Both the position numbers and the translations under genes were made by a program. A stretch of DNA of 64,000 nt. Origin: Prunus persica (Eukaryota > Streptophyta > Magnoliopsida > Rosales > Rosaceae). The first letter of the stretch is position 1. Every line of letters starts with the position of its first letter. The DNA is taken from contig NC_034012.1 of assembly GCF_000346465.2 (NCBI RefSeq), positions 4,507,655 through 4,571,654 of the forward strand. The letters run 5' to 3'. The notes beneath the pieces were generated by a model. The model was given only the letters and a program-made list of their open reading frames with translations. It searched no databases and had not been told where the DNA came from. This document shows positions 47,801 to 59,297 of this stretch, piece after piece.

Positions 47801-48197
47801 CCATTGGGCAGTTTGCTTTCTCTTTGGTCTGTGCAGGCCTTAACACATTGCTTATGAGCCTTACAGGAAATTTCAAGGCCTCAAAAACATTTTTTAGGGT
47901 ACTGAGATGAGAATTGATGATTGTATTCTATAAATTGCAGGCTAAAGATCTAAACCTTGGTGCAACATCAGCCAAAGAGGTTGGCCTTAAATGCCCATTG
48001 ACATCCCAAGCACAAGAGATGTAATTCATTCACTCTCTTTCTGAGCCTATTTCTGTGGCTCATATAACTTTCATATCTAATTATCATAAACTAAACTCGT
48101 GTTGTGCAGATACACAGAGCTTTGTGAGGATGGTCATGAAACCGAAGACTTCTCGTGCGTTTTCCGTCATTATTACTCGGGAAAGAATGAGACTTAG
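44887..48197 (+). CDS. HDH1: 3-hydroxyisobutyrate dehydrogenase, mitochondrial
   Basis: Ten exons: 44887-45012, 45436-45524, 45776-45890, 46222-46369, 46550-46632, 47030-47125, 47245-47387, 47651-47735, 47941-48020 and 48110-48197. The product is 350 aa. The first 40 residues are basic and Ser-rich ([19 protein letters not shown]), as expected of a mitochondrial presequence. The NAD-binding motif [16 protein letters not shown], the substrate motif [16 protein letters not shown] and GNGSAAKICNN with the catalytic Lys are intact. The enzyme oxidises 3-hydroxyisobutyrate to methylmalonate semialdehyde in valine breakdown. It follows GHR1 directly, as its homologue does in Arabidopsis (At4g20930, from memory). 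The first exon carries the whole presequence. Confidence 0.94.
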
Positions 48198-48291
48198 TCT
48201 GTAAATGTCCAAATATTGAGAAACTGAAATAATATTGATGTTTTCATGCCTTGAAACTATTCAAGTTGTGGTCTTGTTAGCCATTGTATAC

Positions 48292-48763
48292 TAGTGTTTG
48301 AAAAATTGGCCTAAGGGGCGCCTAGGTGCTAGGCGGGAGGACACCGCCGCGATTTCGTCCTAATCGTTTAGGGGTAGGCGCCAGAGTTAGGCGGGTCGGG
48401 TGGCACTCTTCTCGACCCAACCTTATTTCATAGGCGCGCAAAAGGAGATGATGGTGGCAGAGAAAGGAGAGACGATGGGAGGCGATGGAGGCAGAGAGGT
48501 GAGAGATAAGTGAGGATAAGGGTTCGTCCAAAAAAAGTGAAGATAGGTTAGTGAAACGCTGTGTTTCACTTGTGGGTTGATATTTTAACAAGGTTCTCTT
48601 ATGGATATGACTCACATATATATTATTATTATTATTATTATTAATTTTGATATAAATTTATAATTTATAATACAAAATAATTATTAAAAAAATGTGCCTA
48701 GACCAGATTACTGGCGCTAGGCCTCTGCCGCCCGCCTACTACCTATCGATTTTTCGAACATTG
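48292..48763. mobile_element. CG-rich-ended MITE, hAT-like
   Basis: The left end TAGTGTTTGAAAAAT and the inverted right end CAATGTTCGAAAAAT are terminal inverted repeats of the hAT style. Inside each end lie GCGCCTAGG-GCTAGGCGG-type CG-rich blocks, also inverted. The centre is AT-rich with a (TTA)n tract at 48621-48645. No matching 8-bp target duplication was seen, and there is no coding sequence. It sits about 100 bp past the HIBADH stop. Confidence 0.6.
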
Positions 48764-49556
48764 CCCCTTGTTGTATAGGCAATCCCTACTTCATAACATG
48801 CCGTGCTTGAACAACTAATGTTCCCCTGAAAAAAGGGACTTAAAAAAAAGAACCATTCTGAAACCTAATAAGAAGAAGAAGAATATATTCCCCTGATGTT
48901 TCAGATTTTGTTCTTTTACCGAAAAGAAAAAAGAAGATTCTTGTTTCCCACTTTTCAATACAAACGTTGCATTGGATAAAGTCTTTTGTACCACAAATTT
49001 TGTGTCGACATGTATAATTGGATCAACGAGATAAATAGTGTAAAAACAGAATTCACACAAATAACCCTTGTGAGGATAAGAAGTCGACGAAAAATACAAA
49101 GGCACCAGAGAGCTCAAAGAGAATGGGCAAGTGTGTTTATGGAAATGGGTATATAATAGGCCTGGAAATGGGTATATATTGGCCCTTCAAACATTTTGGA
49201 GACTTGATAGATAGTGCTAATCAAAATTATACGACTCAAAGACTTGGATTATGACCAATTAGGTCTAACTCAATAAAAAAGACATTGAAGTGTAGGCAAA
49301 TCTTCTCAAATTCTCATTTTATAATACTTTAGCAGTGTGTGTGAAAAAAATCTTTTTCCTCTTTTTATTTATAAGAAAAAAAGAAAGAAAACAGAGTTAA
49401 ATTATGCCAATGACTAAAAAGATGTAACAGTTCCCTTACACATAAATTCGAATCTTCTTCTTATAAATTATTATATAGTTTAAAATATTGCATTAAGAAA
49501 AAATGAAAAAACATAACTGAAATTAAGTAAATTGAAATAACATCCACCAAAGCCAC

Positions 49557-49587
<31 letters not shown>

Positions 49588-49734
49588 GTCAACATGACTG
49601 AAAGAAGAAGGCATCACTCCTTAGCAAGGAAGCTATGACAGACCAGAAGAAAATGACCCTGTGGGGCCCTCATATAGGCATGTACAAGTTTCATGTTAGT
49701 ATTCTTCCTCCGAAACCTTTCCCTCCTTTCTCTT
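48764..49734. other. Intergenic region HIBADH-HEN1
   Basis: AT-rich DNA with a 28-bp poly-A run at 49557-49584. No gene or further element was recognised. Confidence 0.5.
49557..49584 (+). repeat. Poly-A run
   Basis: Twenty-eight consecutive A; possibly the tail of an old retroposed insertion, but no body was recognised upstream. Confidence 0.9.
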
Positions 49735-51624
49735 TATATACCGTTTCTACCAACCCAAAAAACCCCAACACACAAAACTCTTGGTTATAGTACAACACAC
49801 TGTAGAACCCCAAAAGCCTCTCACTCTCTCGCGCGCGCGCACACACACACTCTCTCTCTCTCTCTCTGATCTTTGCCTTTCTTTCAGCCATTGCCGATGT
49901 TAATGTAGAAAGGTACGGCCTTTGCTCCTTCCTTTGATCATATCTTGCCCTCTCTTGCTTACCATTGCTTTGTTCACCTTTTTTTTCCTTTTTCATAAAT
50001 ATTCCATTGATTTTCTGGGTTTGGCTTGCTTTTCTATCTTCAATTTTTGAACGAATTCCAGCTGTTTCCTAACTTTTCTGTGCTAATTTGCTGTTTTATT
50101 TGCTTGGTTAGTCTTTTTGCTTTAAAACCCATAACTTTACTTGCTCAGTTTTTGTTCCATTTGCTTTGCGCATTGCTTTGTCATATTGGTTAGCTGAAAG
50201 CTATTTAATTTTTTATTATTCATATGTAGAATCTTGAATTTCTGATCTTTCTTATATGATCACCGAGCGACTAGATATTATGAAGAGAATTTTAACTTTG
50301 GTGATCAAAAGGTGGCTTATTGTTTTGTAATTTGGAAGTTCTACTCCCTACCCTTGGATAGGTTACTGTCCAAGTTGAGGTACAAAACAAAAGAATAAAT
50401 GAACTGCTTTCTTATTTTCGGCAGATTTATTATGTAGGACGGAAATTCTTTTGCTTTTTCTTTTTCTTGAATTCAAAGATTATCTGTATATATTTTGTTT
50501 GTTTTCAATGTCAAGTTTTCGGTTTTGATAGGTTGATCATTCACACTGACAGCATTAAAATTTTTAAGCTCACTCAAATGTATTGACTTGTAATTAATCT
50601 GTCCATTTGTTTTTGGCTACTTATCACTTGGGTTGAACTCATCCAAAGGGTTTTCTCTTTTCTTTCTTTGCTTTCTTGTTCAAACTAACATAGTTAGGAT
50701 GGTTGTTTAAGACTGATAAGCAAGATCCAGATATTGCATACTGAGTTGAGGTTATATGGGCATCAATTGAAGGGTGTGTTTTATTTTCTTAGGGATCATT
50801 ACAGTGTCTTGTATTAAGAATTATGGGCTATAGGTTCCTCCAAAGTCTGGAAACCATTGGTTTTCATTCCAATAAGATTTGTCCATTTTAGCTGTTTTGC
50901 AACGCAATCGCATATATTTTTAGCTGTTTGGTAGCAGGATATAAAAGGTTTTTTCCTCTAACTTCAGTGCACACTTGTTCACTGTCTTCGTGCATGTTTT
51001 TATGATAAGGTTATAAAATTATTTGTTTGTTACCAAAAAAAATGTGGGTATTATATGAACTTCATGGTCCTAACACCAATTATAGTTATGATGCAATGTG
51101 ATTTTGTTGTTCTTGCTGTCATGTCTGTTATTAGTATTTGTGCTCATAAGTTGGAGCTTATTCATTCCTCTCTTACAACAGTGATCATAGTTACCTAATT
51201 GGAAATCTTGTCATTGAATGAACTGGTCAAATTAACATTTATAACTTGCTTATCCCTTGTATTTCTTAACTGTGGATTTCTTTTTTCTTTTTATCTAGGG
51301 AAGACAGAGATCACTAAGGTTAATTGAAAAAAATTTAAAACTATTTTCCCAAATGACAAGTATTTACCCCAGTGTGGTTGTGGTTACAAAATGGCAAACT
51401 AACAATTTTAGTCACTCTATTTCATCTACACGTGCGTGTGCCTGACTCACTAACCTATGTATCAGTTTCTACCTATAAAATATTACTAAAATGTCCTACT
51501 GAGTTGTAACCTTGATGTTTTATTGCGTAAAGGGCATCCTATCAAACGTGTTTTTAATAACTTATAGTTGAAGACCTCTTGGATACTGATAGTTACTGAA
51601 GGAGCCCCAACTGTAACAGCACGA
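49735..51624 (+). promoter_or_regulatory. HEN1 TATA box, leader exon and long 5'UTR intron (inferred)
   Basis: TATATA at 49735-49740 is followed by a CA- and CT-rich leader with a (GC)n(CA)n(CT)n tract (49825-49867). AAAG/GTACGG near 49912 is a plausible splice donor. Acceptors near 51299 (CTAG) or 51567 (TTATAG) would place most of this 1.9 kb in one or two 5'UTR introns. A four-codon upstream frame, ATG TTA ATG TAG, ends just before the donor. Not supported by transcripts. Confidence 0.45.
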
Positions 51625-52724
51625 ATGACTACATTTACACCTAAGGCTATTGTACACAAAAGATTTGGTAGCTCAGCCTGCTATAAAGTAGAGGAAGTGC
51701 ACGAGTCCACGCAAAATGGATGTCCAGGGTTGGCCATTATGCAGAAGGGCCCTTGCCTTTATCGCTGTACCTTGCAGCTTCCAGAAGTTACGGTTGTATC
51801 TGGAATTTTTAAAAAGAAGAAGGATGCTGAGCAATCTGCTGCTGAATTGGCCTTAGAGAAGGTTGGTTTGTTTTCTTTTGTAGAATCTAGTATTTGGATG
51901 ACTATCCAGATGTAGTCGCAGTTATTGCCACTCCCATGAATGGTGATTTTCCATAAAGGCATGGAAATTCTGTTCAATGTTCAACAGTTATAATTAGAAT
52001 TAAGATTTCGACATTGATCTGTCTAATCTTCTTATGGTTGTTGCTTCTACATCACCCATCTTAATCTGGACATTTGATTTGTCTATATTCAATATGATTG
52101 TTTGTCAATTGCATGTATATGTTTTCATGTATAATGAGGCATGAGCAGTTGTCCTGCTTTGGCAGCTAATTAATTAGGCTCTTGTGCTGAGATTTGTCTT
52201 TGGCCAGATATGGAAAATAAAAGTTTTAGATATATTTGAGTTTTGTTACCATAATTAGGAGGCAACTGCTTTTCATGTTCTACATCTTCAAAATGTTAAT
52301 ATATGTAGGGTTTAACATGTTTCAATGAATTGATACATTATCAAAGTATTGCTTCCAAGACTAAGTGTTTTTCTTTTCTTACTTTATCAATATGGTTAGT
52401 AATGTTAATTTGTTTGCTGCAGCTAGGCATTAATCCCGCAACAAAAAGCCCTTCTCTGCAGGAAGCATGGGATGCTTTAGTCGCTCGTGTCAGTTTTTTA
52501 TTTTCAGATGAGGTTGGTAAACAGTTAAAATTATGCTCTGCCACATAACTAAAAGTTTACATTTAATTTGATTAAAAAGTATATGATGACCATATTTCTT
52601 GTATCCTGGTTGTGGTCCAATATGTATGCAATAGCATTTTTCTATGTTAAAACTTTGTCCCTAAATCACTCGGTTGTAACACATGCTTAATTTTTTGTGT
52701 TTACTCTGTCAAATTCTTCTTTAC

Positions 52725-52776
<52 letters not shown>

Positions 52777-55700
52777 GTAATTTTGCTTTTGTTGTCAATG
52801 TCTCAGTTTGCTGTGGTTATGTGAAAAAGAGGGTGAATTAGCTGATATACTTTTTCTTAACCTTGATTGCTTTATAAGTTTTTGAGATTATTGATGCGTT
52901 GAAATTTTTTAGTTATCACTTTGACCTTGTCTCGTATGTTTCACTTTTGTAGTTCCTTTCAACTCTTCATCCGCTGAGTGGTCACTTCAGAGCAGCTTTG
53001 CAGAGAGATGGTGATCTTTCTGGTCAGATTCCTGCTTCTGTCATTGCCATCTTTGATGCAACACTTTGTAATATGTGTAAATCCCTTGATCCTAAGGTGG
53101 AGTCCAATCCTTTCTTGGTTATACTGTATGTTGTGAGGGCTGCTGCTAGATTATCTGAACTTATTTCTACTTCTGAGGAAGAGCTCTGGTTTAGGAGGCG
53201 AAATCCATACGCTCCTGAAACAGTGGAGTCATCATCTATCCAGCAATTAGGTTCCACAGAAATCTTTTCAATTGAAGCCATAAATGTACCATCTTCACTA
53301 GAGAAGACTGTTGAAAGAGTAATCCTTAATGTCTCATCTTCTGGATATTTCCTGGATGTTATTGCAAAACAACTTGGGTTATCGAAAACTTCTGACGTTC
53401 TGATCTCAAGGTATGTGGAAGGGATAATGGGGAAAAATCTGGGAGGACAGTTTGTTGACTCTGTAACCTTCTGTGCTTAATGTGTGGTAAAAATTCTTTG
53501 ACAGGCCTATGGGTAAGGCTTCCTCTGAGACAAGACTGTACTTTGCTGCTCCCAAGCAATATCTGTTGGATATGTCTTCAGATCTTCTAAATGCCAAAGA
53601 AGCTTGTAACTCTGAAGGATCTTTGAATGCAAGAGCAAGTTACTTGTCTGGCCAAGATATATATGGTGACGCTATTTTAGCATCCATTGGATACACGTGG
53701 AGGTCCAAAGACCTTTTCTATGAAGATGTAACCCTGCAATCATATCACAGGTCTTGTCTGACTTATCCTATATTGATTGTTCACCTTCATATTCTGTTTA
53801 AAGGACTTCTCCACAAATTTAATTTCCCTAATTCTTTTAAGGATTCTTCTGCTGTCAGTGCTTGATTGTGTCAAAATTCTGACACACTTCAGTAACATAT
53901 GGGATTTGGGATTTCTCTTAAGGAAGAAAAGATCCACTTCTTTGGTGTTTTTAGTACTTTTTTTTGGGTATAATGTTTAACTATTCCTGAAAAGTTACAA
54001 AGAAAAGAGGAACCTTACTCCCTTTTTCATGCTGCATCATTCATTAATAAAGTGTACAACATTGCATTATTCAATCATACTTAAATCTAAGTCTACAGGA
54101 TGGTCATTGGCAAGACACCAGGTGGAATTTACAAGTTGTCCAGAGGGGCAATACTTGCAGCTGAGTTACCTTTGGCATTTACTACCAATGCAAAATGGAA
54201 GGGTTCCTTTCCAAGGGAGATGCTCTGTACATTCTGCCGTCAGCACCGGCTTGAACCCGTCTTCTCTCCTCAAAGCACTCTAGAAGAATCATCCGAGTCA
54301 CCAAAATCACACAAGAAGTTAAAGGTGACAGACTTGCCTGTGAAAGAGGCACAATATGAAAATGGCTGTGTTGTTGCTGCTGGCGTAAAGGACTCGGTTG
54401 AATCCGGAGGTAGCTTTAGATGTGAAGTGAAAATAGTTTCTAAATTTCAGGATTTTATTTTAGAGTGCTCACCGAAAGATTCTTTTAAGAAACAGAGCGA
54501 TTCCATCCAGAATGTTTCTTTGAAAGTTCTGTTATGGTTAAATGCATATTTTCGAGATCCAACTGTGCCTTTGGAGAGACTAAATGCTTCTGCTGATGGC
54601 CTTAACATTAGATTTGATCCCCAAAACTTTATTAAAGTATTTATGCTGTGTCAACATATTCATAATGTTAGGCATAATGAAACTGAAGAAGGAAAATCAG
54701 TATGTTCTAACTCCGTGAATGTGTCATATGCTCTGCCTGGACGTGAATTTCGTTCTCTAAATATAGAAGGACCAGATTCTGGTGTTACTCCATCTAATGG
54801 ATCCTTATCATCTGTAAGTTATTCCGTATCTTTGGTGACTGAAGGTGAACATATGAAAGAACTTCTGGAGAGTAGTGATGACTTTGAGTTTGAGATAGCA
54901 TCTGGATCAGTGATTCCACATCTTGAGACAGTTGTCATGCAAATGACTGTTGGTCAGTCTGCTTTTTTCAGTATGGATTTGCCCCATCAAGAGTTGATTT
55001 TAGCTGCAGCTGATGATTCTGCTAGGATGCTTCCCTTGTTGTCTTCAAGTGAGTTTCTCAGAAACAATTAGATGCATGATGTTTCATTCAGGCTGTCAAA
55101 AAGGATTTCAGTTGGACAATTTGGACATGCAATGATAACTATTTGTGAAAAAAAAAAAAAAAAAAAAATGGTTATTGATATTCATCAATAACTGAACCTA
55201 TGTTGTTCTTCTTGTTATATTTCTTTTAAAAACTGTTTGTACTGAGATCTTACAGGCGATTCATTTCTTTTGGGTGTTACTGTTCTTCAGAGACCTGCTT
55301 CTTGGAGTACACTATAACTTTGTTGCAGGTAACAGAACCTCTGGAGGATAGAATGGAGCAGGCTCTTTTCAGCCCTCCACTTTCAAAACAGCGTGTCGAA
55401 TATGCGGTGCAAAGCATCAAAGAATCTTGCGCCACTACTTTGGTAAATTAGTTTTTAAAATCTTCTGACTTCAAACTTGTTATCAAGCTGAAAAGAAAAA
55501 AAAAAAAAAAAAAAAAACTCTGGTAGACATATGTGATAGAGTCAATTTCATGCCCTTTGTAATCGTTGCAGGTTGACTTTGGATGTGGCTCTGGTAGTTT
55601 GTTGGATTCTTTATTAAACTATCCAACTTCTCTGGAAAAAATTGCTGGTGTTGACATTTCACAGAAGAGTCTTACCCGTGCGGCAAAGGTCTGAACCATT

Positions 55701-57251
55701 ATAGAACTTTGAATTTTGCATGTAAGCATTTATGCAAGAAATAATATGATGAGTGTGTCAGGACCAATACTGATAGGTAGTTGCTAGGAAGGGAATTTGT
55801 CACCAGAAAGCTTCGGTGTAGCCAAAACATTGAGGGAATCAGTGTGACATCTTACCTTCCTGGTAGACTTGTGATTCACTTTGTTAAAAGTAGTATTCTA
55901 AGTTATGGTCACGAACATTAATAGTGGTTTTACTTTATTATAAAGGATCCTTTGTTTGGGTGAACCTGTTTGCATGGTCATAATGGGTACAAGAAACAAA
56001 ATATTCTGTACTGAGTATGCTGATTTGAGATGATGTTCTTTGTTTGTTTCTTCCATAAAGTTTGTTTAGTTAACCACTTGTCTTAGACAAGAATCTAAAT
56101 TTTCTGTTTAACATTGCAGATACTTCATTCCAAATTAGATGCCAGTATGTCAGCCATAAATTCTGCAGTTCTGTATGACGGTTCAATTACAGCTTTTGAT
56201 TCACGATTGAGTGGATTTGATATTGGTACTTGCTTAGAGGTAACCTCTTACCCTTTTTTTCCTTCTTTTCTTTAAGACCTGGCTTTATGAAGAAGATTGC
56301 TATTTATTTTTCACTTAAAAGAAAAAAACAAAGTGACACCAAACTCTTTGATTGATTTATTTATTTTACTTTATATCTATTTAAGTCTCATACTCAGTCC
56401 TTACTATTTACCTTTCAATTTATCTATTCATGTATGCCAATTTGTCTAAGGTTTCTTTCTCTTTTATAGTCTTAGCAGTTGAATTTGACTATACAAGTTT
56501 TTATCTGTTCTCATCTTTTCCCCTTTAGTACTACTTGAAGACTAGTATTCTACATGCTACATAATGCTTATCAATGTCAATGAACCACTGATATTTGGTT
56601 ATGTTGGGTAACTGCAAACTGGCCAGTAGCCTTTGAATTGCACACATAAACACTGGCTTGCCATTAATGTTCATCACTGTTACCAGATTATGCCTCCTGT
56701 AAATATTCCTGTTTGCACTGAAATCAAGTATGATGTCCCTGTTCTTTAGTAATTGGTTTTTATTGTTGCTTACTCTGTTTGGAATATCATAGGTCATAGA
56801 GCATATGGAGGAAGATCAAGCATCTGAGTTTGGCAATGTGGTACTGAGTTTATTTCGTCCAAGGGTTCTTATTGTCTCCACTCCAAATTATGAATACAAT
56901 GTGATACTCCAGAAATCCAATTTGTCAAGCCAAGAAGATGATCCTGAAGACAAAAATCAAGCACAATCATGTAAATTTCGTAACCATGACCACAAGTTCG
57001 AGTGGACAAGAGAACAGTTCAATTGCTGGGCAACTGAATTGGCCACGAGGCACAATTACAGTGTTGAGTTCAGTGGGGTTGGGGGATCTGGTGATACAGA
57101 ACCAGGTTTTGCTTCCCAGATTGCTGTCTTTATAAGGGGACCTGTACGTCAGGAAGATGTTCTTCCAGAGGTTTCAGATATGGAACATCCTTACAAAGTT
57201 ATATGGGAATGGAGCAGCAACGATAGCTCAAGATCTGCTGTGACAAACTGA
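51625..57251 (+). CDS. HEN1: Small-RNA 2'-O-methyltransferase HEN1
   Basis: Nine exons: 51625-51861, 52423-52512, 52953-53410, 53505-53750, 54099-55048, 55291-55442, 55572-55688, 56120-56239 and 56793-57251. They give 942 aa, the length I recall for Arabidopsis HEN1. The start opens MTTFTPKAIVHKRFG and a dsRNA-binding domain (GPCLYRCTLQLP, KKKKDAEQSAAELALEKLG). A La-like region, a second dsRBD and an FKBP-like domain follow. The methyltransferase has DFGCGSG (SAM site, from residue 713), the metal ligands in LEVIEHMEED (E790, E793, H794) and FRNHDHKFEW. It methylates the 3' terminal 2'-OH of miRNA and siRNA duplexes, blocking uridylation and decay. Phase fixes exon 6 at 55291, after the acceptor GTTCTTCAG; starting at the later CAG/GTAACAG would put a stop in frame. 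Confidence 0.96.
52727..52772 (+). repeat. (CT)23 microsatellite in a HEN1 intron
   Basis: A perfect CT tract between HEN1 exons 2 and 3. Confidence 0.95.
55148..55168 (+). repeat. Poly-A run in a HEN1 intron
   Basis: Uninterrupted A run between exons 5 and 6. A second A run lies at 55496-55518, between exons 6 and 7. Confidence 0.9.
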
Positions 57252-57310
57252 GACACTCGTGCAGCATTTTCAGAGCCCATGAAACAATGTTTTATTTTGA
57301 CTTGGAACTG

Positions 57311-57450
57311 GATTCAGTGGATCTGTCTGACTTAAAACCAGGTTTTGAAGGAGGGGATCCTTACCTCAGGGAGATGATCTTCCAACTTGCAGATTTGGAA
57401 CACTATGACATAGTTATATGGGAATGTAATAGTACAACTAGCAATAGGGA
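57311..57450 (+). pseudogene. Decayed duplicate of the HEN1 3' coding end
   Basis: Starting 60 bp after the HEN1 stop, this stretch repeats the end of the last exon in the same order. AACCAGGTTTTG, CCTCAGGGAGATGATCTTCCA, then GATTTGGAACA and TAGTTATATGGGAATG match source sequence at about 57083-57225 (GTCAGGAAGATGTTCTTCCA, GATATGGAACA, AAGTTATATGGGAATG). Identity is roughly 75 percent over the best part, with indels. The copy lies outside the open frame and is probably part of the 3' UTR. Confidence 0.7.
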
Positions 57451-57455
57451 TTAAG

Positions 57456-57582
57456 GAGAATAGATTACCAGCGCGTTATGTGCCGTTTGATGAGTTGGTA
57501 AGTTAAATCAAACTCATCCACTAACGCATAATGTGGTGGTGATGCTCACTGCGGATTAATGGCATTGAGCAAATCTATTCTC
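57456..57582. repeat. Hairpin-forming element (possible MITE)
   Basis: GAGAATAGATT at 57456-57466 is the exact inverse of AATCTATTCTC at 57572-57582. Within it, GCGTTATG-TTTGATGAGTT and AACTCATCCACTAACGC form a second, imperfect inverted pair. No target duplication was identified. Confidence 0.45.
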
Positions 57583-58391
57583 AGAAATAGGTAATAGGTC
57601 TTAGATATGCTCTCTGACAAATCAATGTTATGCAACGTTATGACTTATTTTTTAGTTGTCTGTGGCCTGTTAGGCTTACAGAGTTGCATGAGAGAATTTT
57701 TCTTATATGATCATGCATGGCTGTGTAGGTGCAGAATGTATTTGCGTATTCTCATATCTACACGGAAAATATGAGAAGGGAAAAAAAACATGTTTTAAAC
57801 CCTGCATATGCAGATATAGCCAGTTCCTCTATGCCTCAGGCTAAGATAATGTTAATTCAGCTACATTAACAATCATCCTTCTCCCATTGACTTGGTCTTG
57901 CAAGTGGACAAAAATATAAGGCAATATAACTGATAATTCTGACCATATCAGCCCCCAGCCGGAGCAAGGTGCGCAAACAAAAAGAAAATAAAAAGGTGCT
58001 TCCGATTTTCTATAAGCTTGCTTCTGCGTCTTTTTAGCAAGATGCTATTACAATTTACAAATTCTTGACATCCTTCTTTGAAGCCAAGTCAAATAAATTG
58101 GACCCAGATGTATTTTTAGCAAGATGCTTTGGCTTAATATGTATAACATATGTATGCATGAAGAAATTCTAAATTCTAAATTCACATCACATTCACACAA
58201 GGAATAGAAAATTAAGAAAGGATTATATCCTTGAACAAATTTTGGATTTAATGGATGTGCCTCCTTGTTAACATTTGGCTTTACCAAAACTTTCAATACT
58301 TTTCCACTGTCTGTAAAGCAAGGCCGGCAGCATTTTCTTTTATATGCTTGCTTGTTCTTCATTCAGAACCATCATCCAGTTCTTGCTTCTC
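57583..58391. other. Intergenic region HEN1-germin-like
   Basis: HEN1 3' flank and germin-like promoter. No ORF with recognisable content; AT-rich. Confidence 0.45.
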
Positions 58392-58399
58392 TATAAATA
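58392..58399 (+). promoter_or_regulatory. TATA box of the germin-like gene
   Basis: TATAAATA stands 107 nt upstream of the start codon, followed by a CT-rich leader (CT tract at 58428-58447). The distance fits a short 5' UTR. Confidence 0.65.
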
Positions 58400-58505
58400 A
58401 GCAAGTTCATGCATCAATTGCTTCACATCTCTCTCTCTCTCTCTCTCAAATTTTCATTTGCAATATATAACTTGATAATCTCATAGAAAAAGCTGAAAAA
58501 TTAAC

Positions 58506-59297
58506 ATGGCAAACCAAATTCTTCTGTTGACTACTTTCCTAGCTATGACATGTGCTCTGGTCATTGCTTTTGAGCCTAGTCCTTTGCAAGATTTCTGTGT
58601 TGCTGACACTACTAGCTCAGGTTGGTGTCGAAAATTCAAAATTTTCGAATTATTTAGTTTGCATTTTGAAAATATGTATCCTTCTTCTTCCTATACTTAA
58701 TCTTCCAATGACTTTAACTTTGTGTGTTTGTCTTGTCATTTAAATTTGTGCATCACAGTGACCAGAGTGAATGGGCTACCCTGTTTGGACTCCAAGCTAG
58801 CACAGGCTGATCATTTCTTCTTCAGTGGACTTCACATCCCAGGCAACACCTCAAACCCTGTTGGTGGAAAAGTCACCCCAGTCAATGTGGTTCAAATTCC
58901 AGGACTCAACACCCTCGGCATCTCTCTGGCTCGCATCGACTATGCGCAATGGGGTGTTATCCCTCCCCACACTCATCCCCGTGCCACCGAGATTTTGACC
59001 GTCCTAGAAGGCAGCCTCTATGTTGGCTTTGTGACCTCAAACCCTGACAACAAGCTCATCTCAAAGGTCCTTTACAAGGGTGATGTGTTTGTGTTCCCTG
59101 TCGGGCTAGTTCACTTCCAGCAGAATGTGGGAAAAGGAAATGCCGTTTCACTCTCTTCTTTGAGCAGCCAAAACCCTGGAGTCAACACCATTGCCAATGC
59201 TGTTTTTGGAGCCAATCCTTCAATCTCAGATGATATTCTGGCCAAGTCCTTCCAGGTGGACAAAACTGTAATTAGCAGTCTTCAGGCAAAATTTTAG
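58506..59297 (+). CDS. Germin-like protein, subfamily 1
   Basis: Two exons (58506-58620 and 58759-59297) give 217 aa. The signal peptide ([22 protein letters not shown]) leads into QDFCVAD and NGLPCLD, whose Cys pair forms the family disulfide. The bicupin fold keeps all Mn ligands: H109 and H111 in HTHPRATE, E116, and H157 in [10 protein letters not shown]. The C-terminus ends SLQAKF. Germin-like proteins are oligomeric, wall-located cupins; some have superoxide dismutase or oxalate oxidase activity, which cannot be told from sequence alone. The sequence groups with subfamily 1 by its [22 protein letters not shown] core. It stands alone here, although the family is often in tandem arrays. 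Confidence 0.92.

Noticed and set aside
55329..55442. HEN1 exon 6 starting at the CAG/GTAACAG acceptor
   Set aside because: Joining there from the donor at 55048 gives an in-frame stop within a few codons; the upstream acceptor at 55290 keeps the frame and restores expected sequence.
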